Of a stretch of 64,000 bases of DNA, positions 1 through 8,478 are shown piece by piece (position 1 is the first letter of the stretch; every line of letters begins with the position of its first letter). A program made the position numbers and the translations under genes. The DNA is from Sinorhizobium glycinis. GTDB lineage: Bacteria; Pseudomonadota; Alphaproteobacteria; Rhizobiales; Rhizobiaceae. The DNA lies in contig NZ_LPUX01000053.1 of assembly GCF_001651865.1 (NCBI RefSeq), forward strand, positions 620,001 to 684,000, written 5' to 3'. Below the pieces are notes generated by a model. The model saw only the letters and a program-made list of their open reading frames with translations, did not search any database and had not been told where the DNA came from.

Positions 1-359
1 TCGTGCAGCAGCGGATCGAGGCCGATCGCCTCCAGCGAGCCGAGGTAAAGCTCCTGCAGGTTCGAAGGATTCGGCTTCAACAACACCTGGTACTGGTAAT
101 AGTGCTGGAGCCGGTTCGGATTCTCTCCGTAGCGGCCGTCGGTCGGGCGGCGCGAGGGCTGGACGTAGGCCGCACGCCAGGGCTTCGGCCCGAGCGCACG
201 CAGCGTCGTCGCCGGGTGGAACGTCCCGGCACCGACCTCCATGTCATAGGGCTGGAGCACGGCACAGCCCTTGTCGGCCCAATAATTGTGCAGCGTCAGG
301 ATCAGGGCCTGGAAGGAACGCTTCGGGTTCATATGGTCCGGCAGGGAGGCGGTGGTCAT
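1..359 (-). CDS. glyQ: Glycyl-tRNA synthetase alpha subunit (5' part only)
   Basis: Charges tRNA-Gly with glycine in the cytoplasm, as the alpha subunit of the bacterial alpha2beta2 enzyme. The first 119 codons are present and the gene runs off the left edge. The N-terminus [20 protein letters not shown] is followed by the characteristic block around [20 protein letters not shown] and by [16 protein letters not shown], both typical of GlyQ. The beta subunit gene is expected beyond the window. It is the last visible member of a minus-strand run that starts with the DUF2007 gene, but 226 bp containing a palindromic repeat separate it from the preceding small gene, so it may have its own promoter. 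Confidence 0.96.
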   Translation of the reverse strand, partial: MTTASLPDHMNPKRSFQALILTLHNYWADKGCAVLQPYDMEVGAGTFHPATTLRALGPKPWRAAYVQPSRRPTDGRYGENPNRLQHYYQYQVLLKPNPSNLQELYLGSLEAIGLDPLLH

Positions 360-470
360 GGGATCAGGTCCGAATTCTTCGAAATCTCGCCGGGACAGGT
401 GCCATGCCGCAGGGCAAGGGTCAAGCGCCTTGGCCCGATGCGCCGAAGGGAGCGATAGGTCCTGACCCTG

Positions 471-571
471 AAGCGCGTCGCGTTCAAACGGGTTCAGGCG
501 ACGCGCTTTAGGTCTTTGTTTTTATGCATATCGTTGTCCCAAACCGCTGCACGCTTTTGGGCGACATGCAT
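471..571. repeat. Rhizobial intergenic repeat made of two hairpins
   Basis: Two inverted repeats lie side by side. The first has 11-bp perfect arms (AAGCGCGTCGC at 471-481, complement at 498-508). The second is an imperfect palindrome from 524 to 571 bounded by ATGCAT at both ends, with CCCAAA and TTTTGGG inside. I recognise the second half (around ACCGCTGCACGCTTTTGGG) as a type of intergenic repeat common in Rhizobiaceae; that is recall, not a search. It lies downstream of the 63-residue gene and upstream of glyQ, so it may end or process that transcript. Confidence 0.65.
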
Positions 572-585
572 TAGTTCGGCGGACG

Positions 586-777
586 TCACTCGTCCTCGCG
601 CTTCAGGCGGTATTCTCCGGTTTTCGGATCCTTGACGAGCGTCCCGTTGGCGCCGGTCTCGCGCTCCCGGCGCAAGCGTTCCTGGTGACGCGTCACTTTC
701 CGGGCATCGGCGATGAACTTGCGGTAGCCGATCCAGGCAATGAGGGCGACGATCAAGAGCAGGATGATCTGCGGCAT
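586..777 (-). CDS. Small single-span membrane protein, 63 residues
   Basis: Function unknown. The protein opens with a hydrophobic segment (MPQIILLLIVALIAWIGYRKF, about residues 2-18), followed by a highly charged tail rich in Lys, Arg and Glu that ends in KREDE. That suggests a short membrane anchor with a cytoplasmic basic domain. The ATG at 777 is preceded by GAGGAG at good spacing; a longer reading up to 852 has no better site and a cysteine/arginine-rich extension unlike a real N-terminus. It lies between the S49 peptidase gene and glyQ on the same strand, with 110 bp upstream. Confidence 0.75.
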   Translation of the reverse strand: MPQIILLLIVALIAWIGYRKFIADARKVTRHQERLRRERETGANGTLVKDPKTGEYRLKREDE

Positions 778-887
778 GGTTTCTCCTCTGCTCCTCCTTG
801 GACCGGATGCCGGACGGGAGATGCAGCACCTCGTGTTACAGCGGCCTTGCACGCCTGACCCGATGTCACCGACCAGTTACCATTGTC

Positions 888-1754
888 TCACAGGCCGAAG
901 CGGGCCCAAAGTGCCCTTTCCTCGATCGCCTCCATCAGGCCCGCGGCGGCCGAAGCCGCCAAGGGTGCGGCGAGTGACCCGGCGACCGCGGCACCCGGCT
1001 GGCGGCGTCCGAAGAGGCTGCGGGTCGGCTGCATCAGCTCGAGGCGAGCCTTTTCACCGTAGCGTCTCTTCACCTCTCCGCGCATGTCGCCGAGAGCGTC
1101 GACGAGGCCCAGTTCCTGGCCGCGCCGCCCGGTCCAGAAGAGGCCGGAGAATATATCGGGATGGTCGGCAAGCAGCGAGCCGCGGCGGGCCTTGACAAGC
1201 TGGATGAAGGTGTCGTGGATATCCAGCTGAAGGCTCTTGAGGAACTCGACGTCACGCTCCTTTTCCGGCTGGAACGGGTCGAGAACGACCTTGTTTTCGC
1301 CGGCCGTGTAAACGCGCCGTTCAACGCCCACCTTCTTCAGAAGCTCCGGAAAGCCGAAGCCGCCGGACACGACGCCGATCGAGCCGACGATCGAGCTCGG
1401 ATCGGCGATGATCTCGTCGCCGGCGAGCGCGATCATGTAACCGCCCGAGGCGGCGACGTCCTCGATGAAGATCAGCACGCGCTTCTTCTTCTCATCCGCA
1501 AGATCGCGGATGCGCTGATAGATCAGCCGGGACTGGACGGGCGAGCCGCCGGGCGAATTGACGGAAATGGCAACGGCCGGCGCCTCCTTGACCGAGAAGG
1601 CCTTTTCGAGAAGGGGCGCGACGGTTGCGAGGTTGAGAACCGGGCGGAACTGCCCGCCCCCGGACATGATGGTGCCGTGAAGCCGGATCGCCGGGATCGC
1701 AATCCCGTCCTTGCGAAAACGTCTCGGCATCAGCTTTTTCAAGAACCCGGCCAT
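888..1754 (-). CDS. S49 family serine peptidase (SppA/SohB type)
   Basis: Probable signal-peptide peptidase-like protease of 288 residues, the short single-domain form. Visible features are the strand NSPGG near residue 67, the nucleophile Ser103 in AASGGYM, the following SIVGSIGVVSG block, and the general-base Lys155 in AGENKVVLDPF; this Ser/Lys dyad is that of the S49 family. There is only a weak N-terminal hydrophobic stretch, so membrane attachment is uncertain. The ATG at 1754 follows CAGGAG at seven bases; the upstream in-frame start at 1820 would add a poorly conserved extension. It lies 78 bp downstream of the TrmN6-like methyltransferase and is probably co-transcribed. Confidence 0.92.
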   Translation of the reverse strand: MAGFLKKLMPRRFRKDGIAIPAIRLHGTIMSGGGQFRPVLNLATVAPLLEKAFSVKEAPAVAISVNSPGGSPVQSRLIYQRIRDLADEKKKRVLIFIEDVAASGGYMIALAGDEIIADPSSIVGSIGVVSGGFGFPELLKKVGVERRVYTAGENKVVLDPFQPEKERDVEFLKSLQLDIHDTFIQLVKARRGSLLADHPDIFSGLFWTGRRGQELGLVDALGDMRGEVKRRYGEKARLELMQPTRSLFGRRQPGAAVAGSLAAPLAASAAAGLMEAIEERALWARFGL

Positions 1755-1832
1755 TTCAACTCCTGCCCGATACGAACTTGTCCCTGCATGTATGCATTGG
1801 CGCCGCAAACGCAATGGCACGCTTACCGTTAA

Positions 1833-2606
1833 TCATCGGCGGCAATAGGCGGCGCGGCCATTGTTGAGATCATCGACCTCGGGCGAGAAATGGTGCGTCC
1901 CTTCAGCATGCATGGTCAGCGGTGCCCGGAGAACCAGGCGCTTGCGACTCTGCTTTATCGCCGTCACCAGGATCCTGACCGCATTCTCGCCGGCGCGCGG
2001 CAAGAGCGGCGTGATCTCGATGCCGCCGAAGCGGCGGCCGCAGGCCGCGATGATCTCGGCGATCGATTCCGGCCGCGCGATCAGCGAAAGCTGCCCGCCC
2101 GGCTTCGTGATCGCCCCGGCCGTCTTGATCCAGGTCTCGAAGAGATCGTCGCTCATCGCATGCGCCTCGGCCTTGAGCCGATCCGGCGTCCTGCGGTCGG
2201 CGGCGTCGTTGAACGGCGGATTCATGATCACGTGATCGAAGGCGTCGTCCGGGAGACCGGCTGCAACACGCGCCTTGCCGTTCAGCGCGACATCCGCCTC
2301 GAGCACGGCGACCCGCGCGGCGAAGCGCGTGTTCTCCGGCAAGGCAAGGCTGCGGCGGGCAAAGTCCGCCATGAGCGGCGAACGCTCGACGAGCAGCACC
2401 TCAGCCTCTGGGAGCCGCGAGGCGACCGCCATGCCGGCCGCACCCGCGCCCGCACCGAGATCGGCGACACGGCAGGAGCGCTCGCACGAAACGAGCGCAG
2501 CAAGCAGCATCGCATCCATTCCCGAGCGATGGCCCTGGCCGAGCGGCTGGATCAGATGGAACCTGCCGCGGTGAAACGCATCCACGGTTTCCGCCGTCGT
2601 CGTCAT
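1833..2606 (-). CDS. TrmN6-like tRNA/rRNA adenine N6-methyltransferase
   Basis: S-adenosylmethionine-dependent methyltransferase of 257 residues. The SAM-binding glycine motif is DLGAGAG (49-55), and the amino-acceptor motif NPPF is at 129-132, as in enzymes that methylate the exocyclic amine of adenine in RNA. The N-terminus (FHRGRFHLIQPLGQGHRSG) resembles the TrmN6/YfiC family that modifies A37 of tRNA1-Val; the exact target cannot be told from sequence. The ATG at 2606 follows GAGGGG. It starts 46 bp after the DUF2007 gene. Confidence 0.85.
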   Translation of the reverse strand: MTTTAETVDAFHRGRFHLIQPLGQGHRSGMDAMLLAALVSCERSCRVADLGAGAGAAGMAVASRLPEAEVLLVERSPLMADFARRSLALPENTRFAARVAVLEADVALNGKARVAAGLPDDAFDHVIMNPPFNDAADRRTPDRLKAEAHAMSDDLFETWIKTAGAITKPGGQLSLIARPESIAEIIAACGRRFGGIEITPLLPRAGENAVRILVTAIKQSRKRLVLRAPLTMHAEGTHHFSPEVDDLNNGRAAYCRR

Positions 2607-2652
2607 TGCGGCTGCCCCTCGGATGGCCAGCCGCTCTGCGGCAGGCGAGGCA

Positions 2653-2874
2653 TCATTGCCGGAGTTCCTTTTCCAGACCGGCATCGATCAGAATGCGCCG
2701 GGCTCTCTCGGCATCCTCTTCGGCCACCAGGAATCGCCGCGGCAAGAGACCAAGCGAGCCTTCGAGGATGCTCATGTCCCGATCGGCAATGAGACATGCA
2801 ATGCCGGCATCCTTCATCAGGCTTTCCGCAAAGGAGAGAAGCACGGCGTCGTTGGTGCGGATCAGTTCTATCAT
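2653..2874 (-). CDS. DUF2007 small protein
   Basis: A 73-residue protein beginning MIELIRTNDAVLLSFAESLM, with the compact alpha/beta pattern of DUF2007 (a ferredoxin-like fold described as a putative signal-transducing or PII-like domain). Function is not established. It is the first gene of the minus-strand run continuing into the methyltransferase and S49 peptidase, and is divergent from the prenyl synthase gene at 2986. I chose the ATG at 2874; an upstream in-frame start at 2916 would add MPRPLQFKTGSLRQ. Confidence 0.85.
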   Translation of the reverse strand: MIELIRTNDAVLLSFAESLMKDAGIACLIADRDMSILEGSLGLLPRRFLVAEEDAERARRILIDAGLEKELRQ

Positions 2875-2985
2875 TTGTCTCAATGATCCCGTCTTAAATT
2901 GCAGCGGGCGAGGCAATTCGCCTCTTGCCGCCCGAAGCCCCGCTTTCTATTGTCAAACCCGACAACGAAGCAGGAGTCCGGGGCG

Positions 2986-4002
2986 TTGGGCGTAGTGATA
3001 CCGCTGGAAGACAATAAAAACAAACAGGCGTCGGTGAAGCCGCTTGTCGACCTGACGGCGTCTGACATGGAGCGCGTCAACCAGCTCATCCTCTCCAAAG
3101 CGGGCTCCGACGTGCAGATGATCCCGGAGGTCGCCAACCACCTGATTTCCTCCGGCGGAAAGCGGTTGCGGCCGATGCTGACGCTCGCTGCCGCTTCAAT
3201 GTTCGGCTACGAGGGCGACGCCCATGTCAAGCTCGCAACCAGTGTCGAATTTATGCATACGGCGACGCTGCTCCACGACGACGTGGTCGATGAAAGCGAC
3301 CTCAGACGCGGCAAATCGACGGCGCGGACGATCTGGGGCAACCAGGCGAGCGTGCTCGTCGGCGACTTCCTGCTCGGACAGGCTTTCCGCATGATGGTCG
3401 ACGTCGGCTCGCTCGACGCGCTCGATGTGCTGTCGACCGCCGCCTCGGTGATTGCCGAAGGCGAAGTGCTGCAACTTTCCGTCGCCAAGAACATGGAGAC
3501 GACCGAGGACGATTACCTGCAGGTCATCCGCGCCAAGACCGCGGCGCTCTTCGCCGCTGCCGCCGAGGTCGGGCCGATCGTTGCGAGCGCCAGCCGGGCC
3601 GACCGCAACGCGCTGAAATCCTATGGCATGAACCTCGGCCTCGCCTTCCAGCTCGTCGACGACGTTCTCGACTATGGCGGCTCGTCGAGTGATCTCGGCA
3701 AGAATGTCGGCGACGACTTCCGCGAGGGCAAGATCACGCTCCCGGTCATCCTCTCCTACCGTCGCGGCACGCCGGAGGATCGGGCCTTCTGGCGCGAAGC
3801 CATCGAGGGCGGCGCCAGCGATGCGGTCAACCTCGACAAGGCGCTCGGTCTCATCCGCCGCTACGGCGGATTGACCGACACGATCGCGCGCGCCCAGCAC
3901 TACGGGACGATTGCGCGCGATGCTCTCGCACCGCTGCCGGCTTCTCCCTGGAAGTCGGCCTTGATCGAGGTGATCGATTTCTGCATCGATCGGGTGAGCT
4001 GA
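2986..4002 (+). CDS. ispB: Octaprenyl (long-chain polyprenyl) diphosphate synthase
   Basis: Condenses isopentenyl diphosphate onto allylic diphosphates to make the ubiquinone side chain. The 338-residue protein has both aspartate-rich motifs of trans-prenyltransferases: DDVVDE after LLH in the first half, and the second motif in QLVDDVLDY. GGKRLRPML is the usual substrate-binding region. The start is probably TTG at 2986, because CAGGAG lies nine bases upstream and the protein then begins GVVIPLEDNKNKQ; the nearest in-frame ATG upstream (2899) would add about 29 unlikely residues. Chain length (C50 in rhizobia) is inferred from the organism. Confidence 0.92.
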   Translation: MGVVIPLEDNKNKQASVKPLVDLTASDMERVNQLILSKAGSDVQMIPEVANHLISSGGKRLRPMLTLAAASMFGYEGDAHVKLATSVEFMHTATLLHDDVVDESDLRRGKSTARTIWGNQASVLVGDFLLGQAFRMMVDVGSLDALDVLSTAASVIAEGEVLQLSVAKNMETTEDDYLQVIRAKTAALFAAAAEVGPIVASASRADRNALKSYGMNLGLAFQLVDDVLDYGGSSSDLGKNVGDDFREGKITLPVILSYRRGTPEDRAFWREAIEGGASDAVNLDKALGLIRRYGGLTDTIARAQHYGTIARDALAPLPASPWKSALIEVIDFCIDRVS

Positions 4003-4167
4003 GCGCCAGGGCGAGACGCAATATTCTCCCGCGGAGGAATTTCTTGCCGCGTTGCGCCAAAAAAGCCATTCTATTCTTCAATACTTGCGTTCGGCAACTT
4101 GCGATCGACTCCGGAACAAACAGTAGAGACGCGGCGAGCCGAGACGATCGGCAACGAAAGGTTTGAC

Positions 4168-6000
4168 ATGCGGCATAATACATTCCTTCGCCTCCTCGGC
4201 GGCGCGGCAATGCTGGCTCTCCTGTGCGTGACCGGCAGCCACCAAGCCTTTGCTGAAGAGAAGGCGGCCGTCGAGGATGCCCGGCCTTTCGACATCAGGA
4301 GCGTCAATACCTTCGCCGGCGCCTTCCTGGCGGCGCGGACCGCCGACGTCGATCGCGATTTCGCAACGGCGACGGAACTCTACCGCATCGCCCTCAGGTT
4401 CGACCCGGACAATACCGAGGTCAAGCAGCGGCTGATGATCACGCTGCTGATGAGCGGCAAGTTCGACGAAGGCGTCAAGATCGCCGAGGCGCTGAAATCC
4501 GATCCGGCCGTCGAGCGGATCACCACGACCGCCCGGGCCATCGAAGCGATCCGCAAGCGTGAATATCGCAGTGCCCAGAAGCTCCTGAACTACCAGGGTC
4601 CGAACGATCTCGACCGGCTGATGAGCACTCTCCTTTCAGCCTGGGCGAAATTCGGGCAGGGCCGGCCGAAGGAGGCCATTGCCCAGATCAAGGCTCTCGA
4701 AGGGCCGGAATGGTTCCGGGTGTTCAAGAACTACCATGCCGGTGCGATCGCTCTTGCGGCTGGCGACAAGGCGACCGCCCGCAGCAGGCTGAACGACGCC
4801 ATTCTCGACCGGGAGGGCGGCGGTGCCGCACCGGATACCTTCATGCGCGCCGTCGAGGCGCTGGCACGCTTCGAAGCCAGCGAGGGCAACCGGCAGAAGG
4901 CGCTGGACACGGTTTCCGTCGGCGAGAGCCTCGTCAACAACTACACGCCGCTCGAGGCGCTCAGAAAGAGCATCGAAGAGGGTGAGCCCCAGGAGCAGCA
5001 GGTGCGCAACGCCGCGCAGGGGGCTGCAGCAGTCCTCTTTTCAATCGGCGGCGCCCTCAACCGCGAGGGAGCTGAAGACATCGTCACGCTCTACCTGCAG
5101 ACGGCACGGCACCTCGATCCGCAAAGCGCCGACATCCTGGTCATGCTCGGCGGCATCGCTGAAAATCTGAAGAAGCAGGATGAGGCGATTGCGCTTTACA
5201 AGAGCGTGCCGGCGGATTCGCCGATGCGCCGCGTCTCCGAGCTTCAGCTCGGCCTGGCGCTTGCCGGCGTCGGCAAGGTCGACGAGGCGAAGAAACACCT
5301 GCAGGCGCTGATCGAAGTCGATCCGAAGAACATCCGCAACTATCTCGCCTATGGCAGCGTGCTTTCCGACGCCAAGGCGTACAAGGAGATGGGCGATCTT
5401 TACGACCGCGCCGTCGAGGCGATCGGCCCGGTGCCGAAGCGCAGCGACTGGACGGTGTTCTTCCAGCGGGGGATCGCCTATGAACGGCAGAAGATCTGGG
5501 CGAAGGCGGAGCCGAATTTCCTGAAGGCGCTGGAGCTCAACCCGAACCAGCCGCAGGTGCTGAACTATCTCGGCTATTCGTGGGTCGACATGAACATCAA
5601 TCTCGACAAGGGCCTGGAGATGATCCGCAAGGCGGTCGAGCTGAAGCCCGACGACGGCTACATCGTCGATTCGCTCGGATGGGCCTATTTCCGCATGAAC
5701 CGCTTCGACGAGGCCGTGACCGAGTTGGAGCGCGCCGCCGAACTGATGGCCGGCGACCCGACGATAAACGACCATCTCGGCGATGCCTATTGGAGGGTCG
5801 GACGCAAGCTCGAGGCCGTCTTCCAGTGGAACCAGGCGCTCGAAATGAAGCCCGAGGAAGCGGAAATTCCGAAGATCCAGGCAAAGATCGAGAAAGGCTT
5901 GCCGCCGCTCAAGGAGCGGGTCCCGGCCGCGGCGGACGCCAAGGAGACGCTGCCGAAGAAGCCAGGCCCCGAAGTCGCCGCACCGGGCAAGAAATCCTGA
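4168..6000 (+). CDS. Secreted tetratricopeptide-repeat protein
   Basis: A 610-residue protein with a clear Sec signal peptide (basic MRHNTFLR, hydrophobic LLGGAAMLALLCVTG, cleavage near AFA-EE at about residue 29). The rest is made of TPR helices, recognisable as repeats of the kind LGYSWVDMNINLDKGLEMI, LGWAYFRMNRFDEAV and LGDAYWRVGRKLEAV in the last third, with a Lys/Pro/Ala-rich tail. It probably acts in the periplasm or at the outer membrane as a protein-protein scaffold; no enzyme motif is visible. The ATG at 4168 follows GAAAGG. It is followed by ispE after three bases, so the two are co-transcribed. Confidence 0.88.
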   Translation: MRHNTFLRLLGGAAMLALLCVTGSHQAFAEEKAAVEDARPFDIRSVNTFAGAFLAARTADVDRDFATATELYRIALRFDPDNTEVKQRLMITLLMSGKFDEGVKIAEALKSDPAVERITTTARAIEAIRKREYRSAQKLLNYQGPNDLDRLMSTLLSAWAKFGQGRPKEAIAQIKALEGPEWFRVFKNYHAGAIALAAGDKATARSRLNDAILDREGGGAAPDTFMRAVEALARFEASEGNRQKALDTVSVGESLVNNYTPLEALRKSIEEGEPQEQQVRNAAQGAAAVLFSIGGALNREGAEDIVTLYLQTARHLDPQSADILVMLGGIAENLKKQDEAIALYKSVPADSPMRRVSELQLGLALAGVGKVDEAKKHLQALIEVDPKNIRNYLAYGSVLSDAKAYKEMGDLYDRAVEAIGPVPKRSDWTVFFQRGIAYERQKIWAKAEPNFLKALELNPNQPQVLNYLGYSWVDMNINLDKGLEMIRKAVELKPDDGYIVDSLGWAYFRMNRFDEAVTELERAAELMAGDPTINDHLGDAYWRVGRKLEAVFQWNQALEMKPEEAEIPKIQAKIEKGLPPLKERVPAAADAKETLPKKPGPEVAAPGKKS

Positions 6001-6003
6001 TCC

Positions 6004-6915
6004 ATGCAGACGGATGGCATAGCCGGCTTCGCGCTGACCTGCGCGGCGCCGGCCAAGATCAATCTGGCACTGCATGTCGTCGGCCGGCGCGCCGACGGAC
6101 ATCACCTTCTGGAAAGTCTCGTCACCTTTGCAGAGTGCGGCGACCGGATAGCATTGGCGCCGGCGGATGCCGACCGCTTCACAGTATCCGGCCCCTTTTC
6201 ACGCGATCTGCCGGTTTCGGCGGATAGCAAGGGCGGCAACCTGGTGCTGCGGGCTCGCGACCTGTTGCGGCGGGAACTGATCGGGCGGGGCGACGCTGCC
6301 GCCCCTGTCCATGTGCACCTGGAGAAGAACCTGCCGATCGCCTCCGGCATCGGCGGAGGCTCGGCAGATGCGGCAGCGACGTTGCGAGGTCTGCTTTCGC
6401 TGTGGAAGGCAGAGATCGCCCCGCAAAGGCTCATCAGCCTCGCCCTGGAACTCGGCGCCGATGTGCCGATGTGCCTCGAGGGCAGGCCGCTGCTTGCCAA
6501 GGGGATCGGGGAAGAGATAGCCCTCCTTGCCGATCTGCCGACCTTCGCGATCGTCCTCGTCAATCCGCTCGTCGCCGTCTCGACGCCCGTCATCTTCCGG
6601 ATGCTCGCCGAGAAGAGCAATCCTCCCCTGACCCTCCCGCACGGCGCCCGCACGGCGGCGGACTGGCTGGCGGCACTCGCCGGGATGCGCAACGATCTGG
6701 AGCGGCCGGCGCGAGCCCTGGAGCCGACGATCGAGGCGGTGTCGCGCGCCTTGCAGACCGTGGATGCCGATCTCGTAAGGATGTCGGGCTCGGGCGCCAC
6801 GTGCTTCGGCCTGTTCGACGGCGACGAAAAGGCGGCTGCGGCGGCGCAACGCATTTCCGCCGATCATCCCGGGTGGTACGTTCTAGCCACCCGAACCTCG
6901 GGGAAGCGAGGATAG
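6004..6915 (+). CDS. ispE: 4-diphosphocytidyl-2-C-methyl-D-erythritol kinase
   Basis: Phosphorylates CDP-methylerythritol in the non-mevalonate isoprenoid pathway. This 303-residue GHMP kinase shows APAKINLALHVVGRRADG near the N-terminus, the ATP-binding glycine loop LPIASGIGGGSADAAA, and the C-terminal MSGSGATCFGLF motif, all diagnostic. It begins three bases after the TPR gene and ends three bases before moaB, giving a tight three-gene plus-strand unit. Pathway neighbours are not adjacent, apart from the prenyl synthase 2 kb upstream. Confidence 0.97.
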   Translation: MQTDGIAGFALTCAAPAKINLALHVVGRRADGHHLLESLVTFAECGDRIALAPADADRFTVSGPFSRDLPVSADSKGGNLVLRARDLLRRELIGRGDAAAPVHVHLEKNLPIASGIGGGSADAAATLRGLLSLWKAEIAPQRLISLALELGADVPMCLEGRPLLAKGIGEEIALLADLPTFAIVLVNPLVAVSTPVIFRMLAEKSNPPLTLPHGARTAADWLAALAGMRNDLERPARALEPTIEAVSRALQTVDADLVRMSGSGATCFGLFDGDEKAAAAAQRISADHPGWYVLATRTSGKRG

Positions 6916-6918
6916 GCA

Positions 6919-7461
6919 ATGCCCGGCATCGACGAAACACGCCCCTTCATTCCCGTCGGCATAGCCGTCCTCACGATTTCGGATACGCGCACGCGCGCTG
7001 ACGACAAGTCCGGCGACGCGCTCGAGGCACGCATACGCGAAGCCGGCCATCGGCTCGAGGCGCGCGCAATCGTGACGGACGACCGGCAGAAGATCTACGG
7101 TCAGGTGAAGGCCTGGACGCTGGATGCGTCGATCGACGTCGTCATCACCACCGGCGGGACCGGCTTCACCGGCCGCGACGTGACGCCCGAAGCGCTGGAG
7201 CCGCTTTTCGAGAAGCGCATGGACGGGTTTTCCGAGGTCTTTCACCGGATCTCCTACGACAAGATCGGTACGTCGACGATCCAGTCGCGGGCAACGGGCG
7301 GCGTTGCCAATGCCACCTTCATCTTCGTGCTGCCCGGTTCGCCGGGCGCCTGCAAGGATGCCTGGGATGGGATCCTGAAGCAGCAGCTCGACTACCGGCA
7401 CATGCCCTGCAATTTCGTCGAGATCATGCCACGGCTGGATGAGCACCTGAAACGCGGCTGA
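6919..7461 (+). CDS. moaB: Molybdenum cofactor biosynthesis protein B
   Basis: MoaB/MogA-family protein of 180 residues, proposed to adenylylate molybdopterin during molybdenum cofactor synthesis. The core motif TTGGTGFTGRDVTPEA (about residues 77-92) and the later LPGSPGACKDAWD are the conserved molybdopterin-binding segments. The N-terminus PVGIAVLTISDTRT is typical. The ATG at 6919 has AGG-type ribosome binding sequence inside the end of ispE, so translation is probably coupled. A perfect inverted repeat (7469-7488) follows the stop. Confidence 0.95.
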   Translation: MPGIDETRPFIPVGIAVLTISDTRTRADDKSGDALEARIREAGHRLEARAIVTDDRQKIYGQVKAWTLDASIDVVITTGGTGFTGRDVTPEALEPLFEKRMDGFSEVFHRISYDKIGTSTIQSRATGGVANATFIFVLPGSPGACKDAWDGILKQQLDYRHMPCNFVEIMPRLDEHLKRG

Positions 7462-7765
7462 CAGCTTTACTGTTCCGTTTGGAACAGTCACTCACGGTTG
7501 AAGCCGCTATATTGCTGCACGTCAGCTCGCCGGAAGGCATGTACGTAGCCAGCATTCGTATCGGGCGAAGCGAAGACGCCTCTTTCCGTCTCATCTCCTG
7601 GAAAGAGACCTACGAAGCCATAGGACATGGTGCTCCGCCAAAGTTGAGATGGGGCAACATGGCAAGACCTTTTGTCGGCAAGGTTATTTGAGAAGCTCTT
7701 CAGGGGGTACCGCAAGGCAGCCCCTTTTGTGACGGCAACACCCAAGTTGAAAGGCTTAGAGCCTT
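7462..7765. other. Gene-free stretch between moaB and the glycosyltransferase gene
   Basis: No convincing gene. A perfect palindrome (ACTGTTCC-GTTT-GGAACAGT, 7469-7488) starts seven bases after moaB. A weak hairpin AAAGGC/GCCTTT (7750-7766) touches the stop codon of the convergent gene. Two short open frames (70 residues plus strand, 93 minus) overlap each other; neither has a clear ribosome binding site or family signature. Confidence 0.6.
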
Positions 7766-8305
7766 TCACACCCGCTCGGCCGCCGCAGATCGATGCCCGA
7801 CAGCAACCCAGGCCGGAACGAGTTCGGTCGCCAGCTTGCGGACCGCCCGGGCGGCGGCAATGTCGCCGAGCCGCATATCGGCGCGCGCCACCGCTACGGC
7901 GTCCTGCTTGCGCATCAGAAACCCAGCTTCGAGCGGCGCACTCCGCTGCGACAGACGTTTGAGGAGCGGCCGCCTATGCATGCGAGAAGGTGAAAACCGC
8001 GCCGGATCCTTGTTTAGCGAGACATATTCGATAAGCTCGTCCACCCAGCGCCCGATGGGACGAGCGCCCGGCTCAAGCAGCATCAGCCAATCGCCGCGCG
8101 CCGAACGAACGATGTCGGCAAGGTCCCATTCGGCGCAGAAGCGGCAGCCGGCCGCATCGGCGACAAGCACCGAACCATCTCTGGAGCCGTGATCCAGAAT
8201 GATGACGTCGCTGACAAGCCCCTCGACTGCCCCGGCGACAAGCACGGACAATGTCTGCGCGAGTTCCGCTTCGTTGTCCCTTGTCTCCATTATGATCGTC
8301 AGCAT
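7766..8305 (-). CDS. Small family 2 glycosyltransferase
   Basis: A 179-residue GT-A fold protein. It begins MLTIIMETRDNEAELAQTL, and DVIILDHGSRDGSVLVAD is the family-2 nucleotide-sugar motif in which DHGSRDGS takes the place of the usual DDGSxDGT. GDWLMLLEPGARP occupies the position of the metal-binding segment but lacks a DxD. The short length and missing DxD leave its sugar donor and even activity uncertain. The ATG at 8305 is preceded by AGGAG at good distance. It is alone on its strand, convergent with moaB. Confidence 0.75.
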   Translation of the reverse strand: MLTIIMETRDNEAELAQTLSVLVAGAVEGLVSDVIILDHGSRDGSVLVADAAGCRFCAEWDLADIVRSARGDWLMLLEPGARPIGRWVDELIEYVSLNKDPARFSPSRMHRRPLLKRLSQRSAPLEAGFLMRKQDAVAVARADMRLGDIAAARAVRKLATELVPAWVAVGHRSAAAERV

Positions 8306-8478
8306 ACTGTCTCCTAGCGCATCGCCGGTTCTAATACCACAATTCTTGGGGGGTGTTAGCGGCCTGACTCGGCGATTACGAGCCGCAGCGGCATTTTGTT
8401 CTTGCTTTGTTCCAATCAGTGCGGTAGGAAAATAATCAGAGCGGAACGGAGTCGCAAATCGGTTCCCAGGAGATGTCC

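Noticed and set aside
7479..7769. Two overlapping short frames (70 and 93 codons) after moaB
   Set aside because: They overlap on opposite strands, lack good ribosome binding sites and resemble no family.
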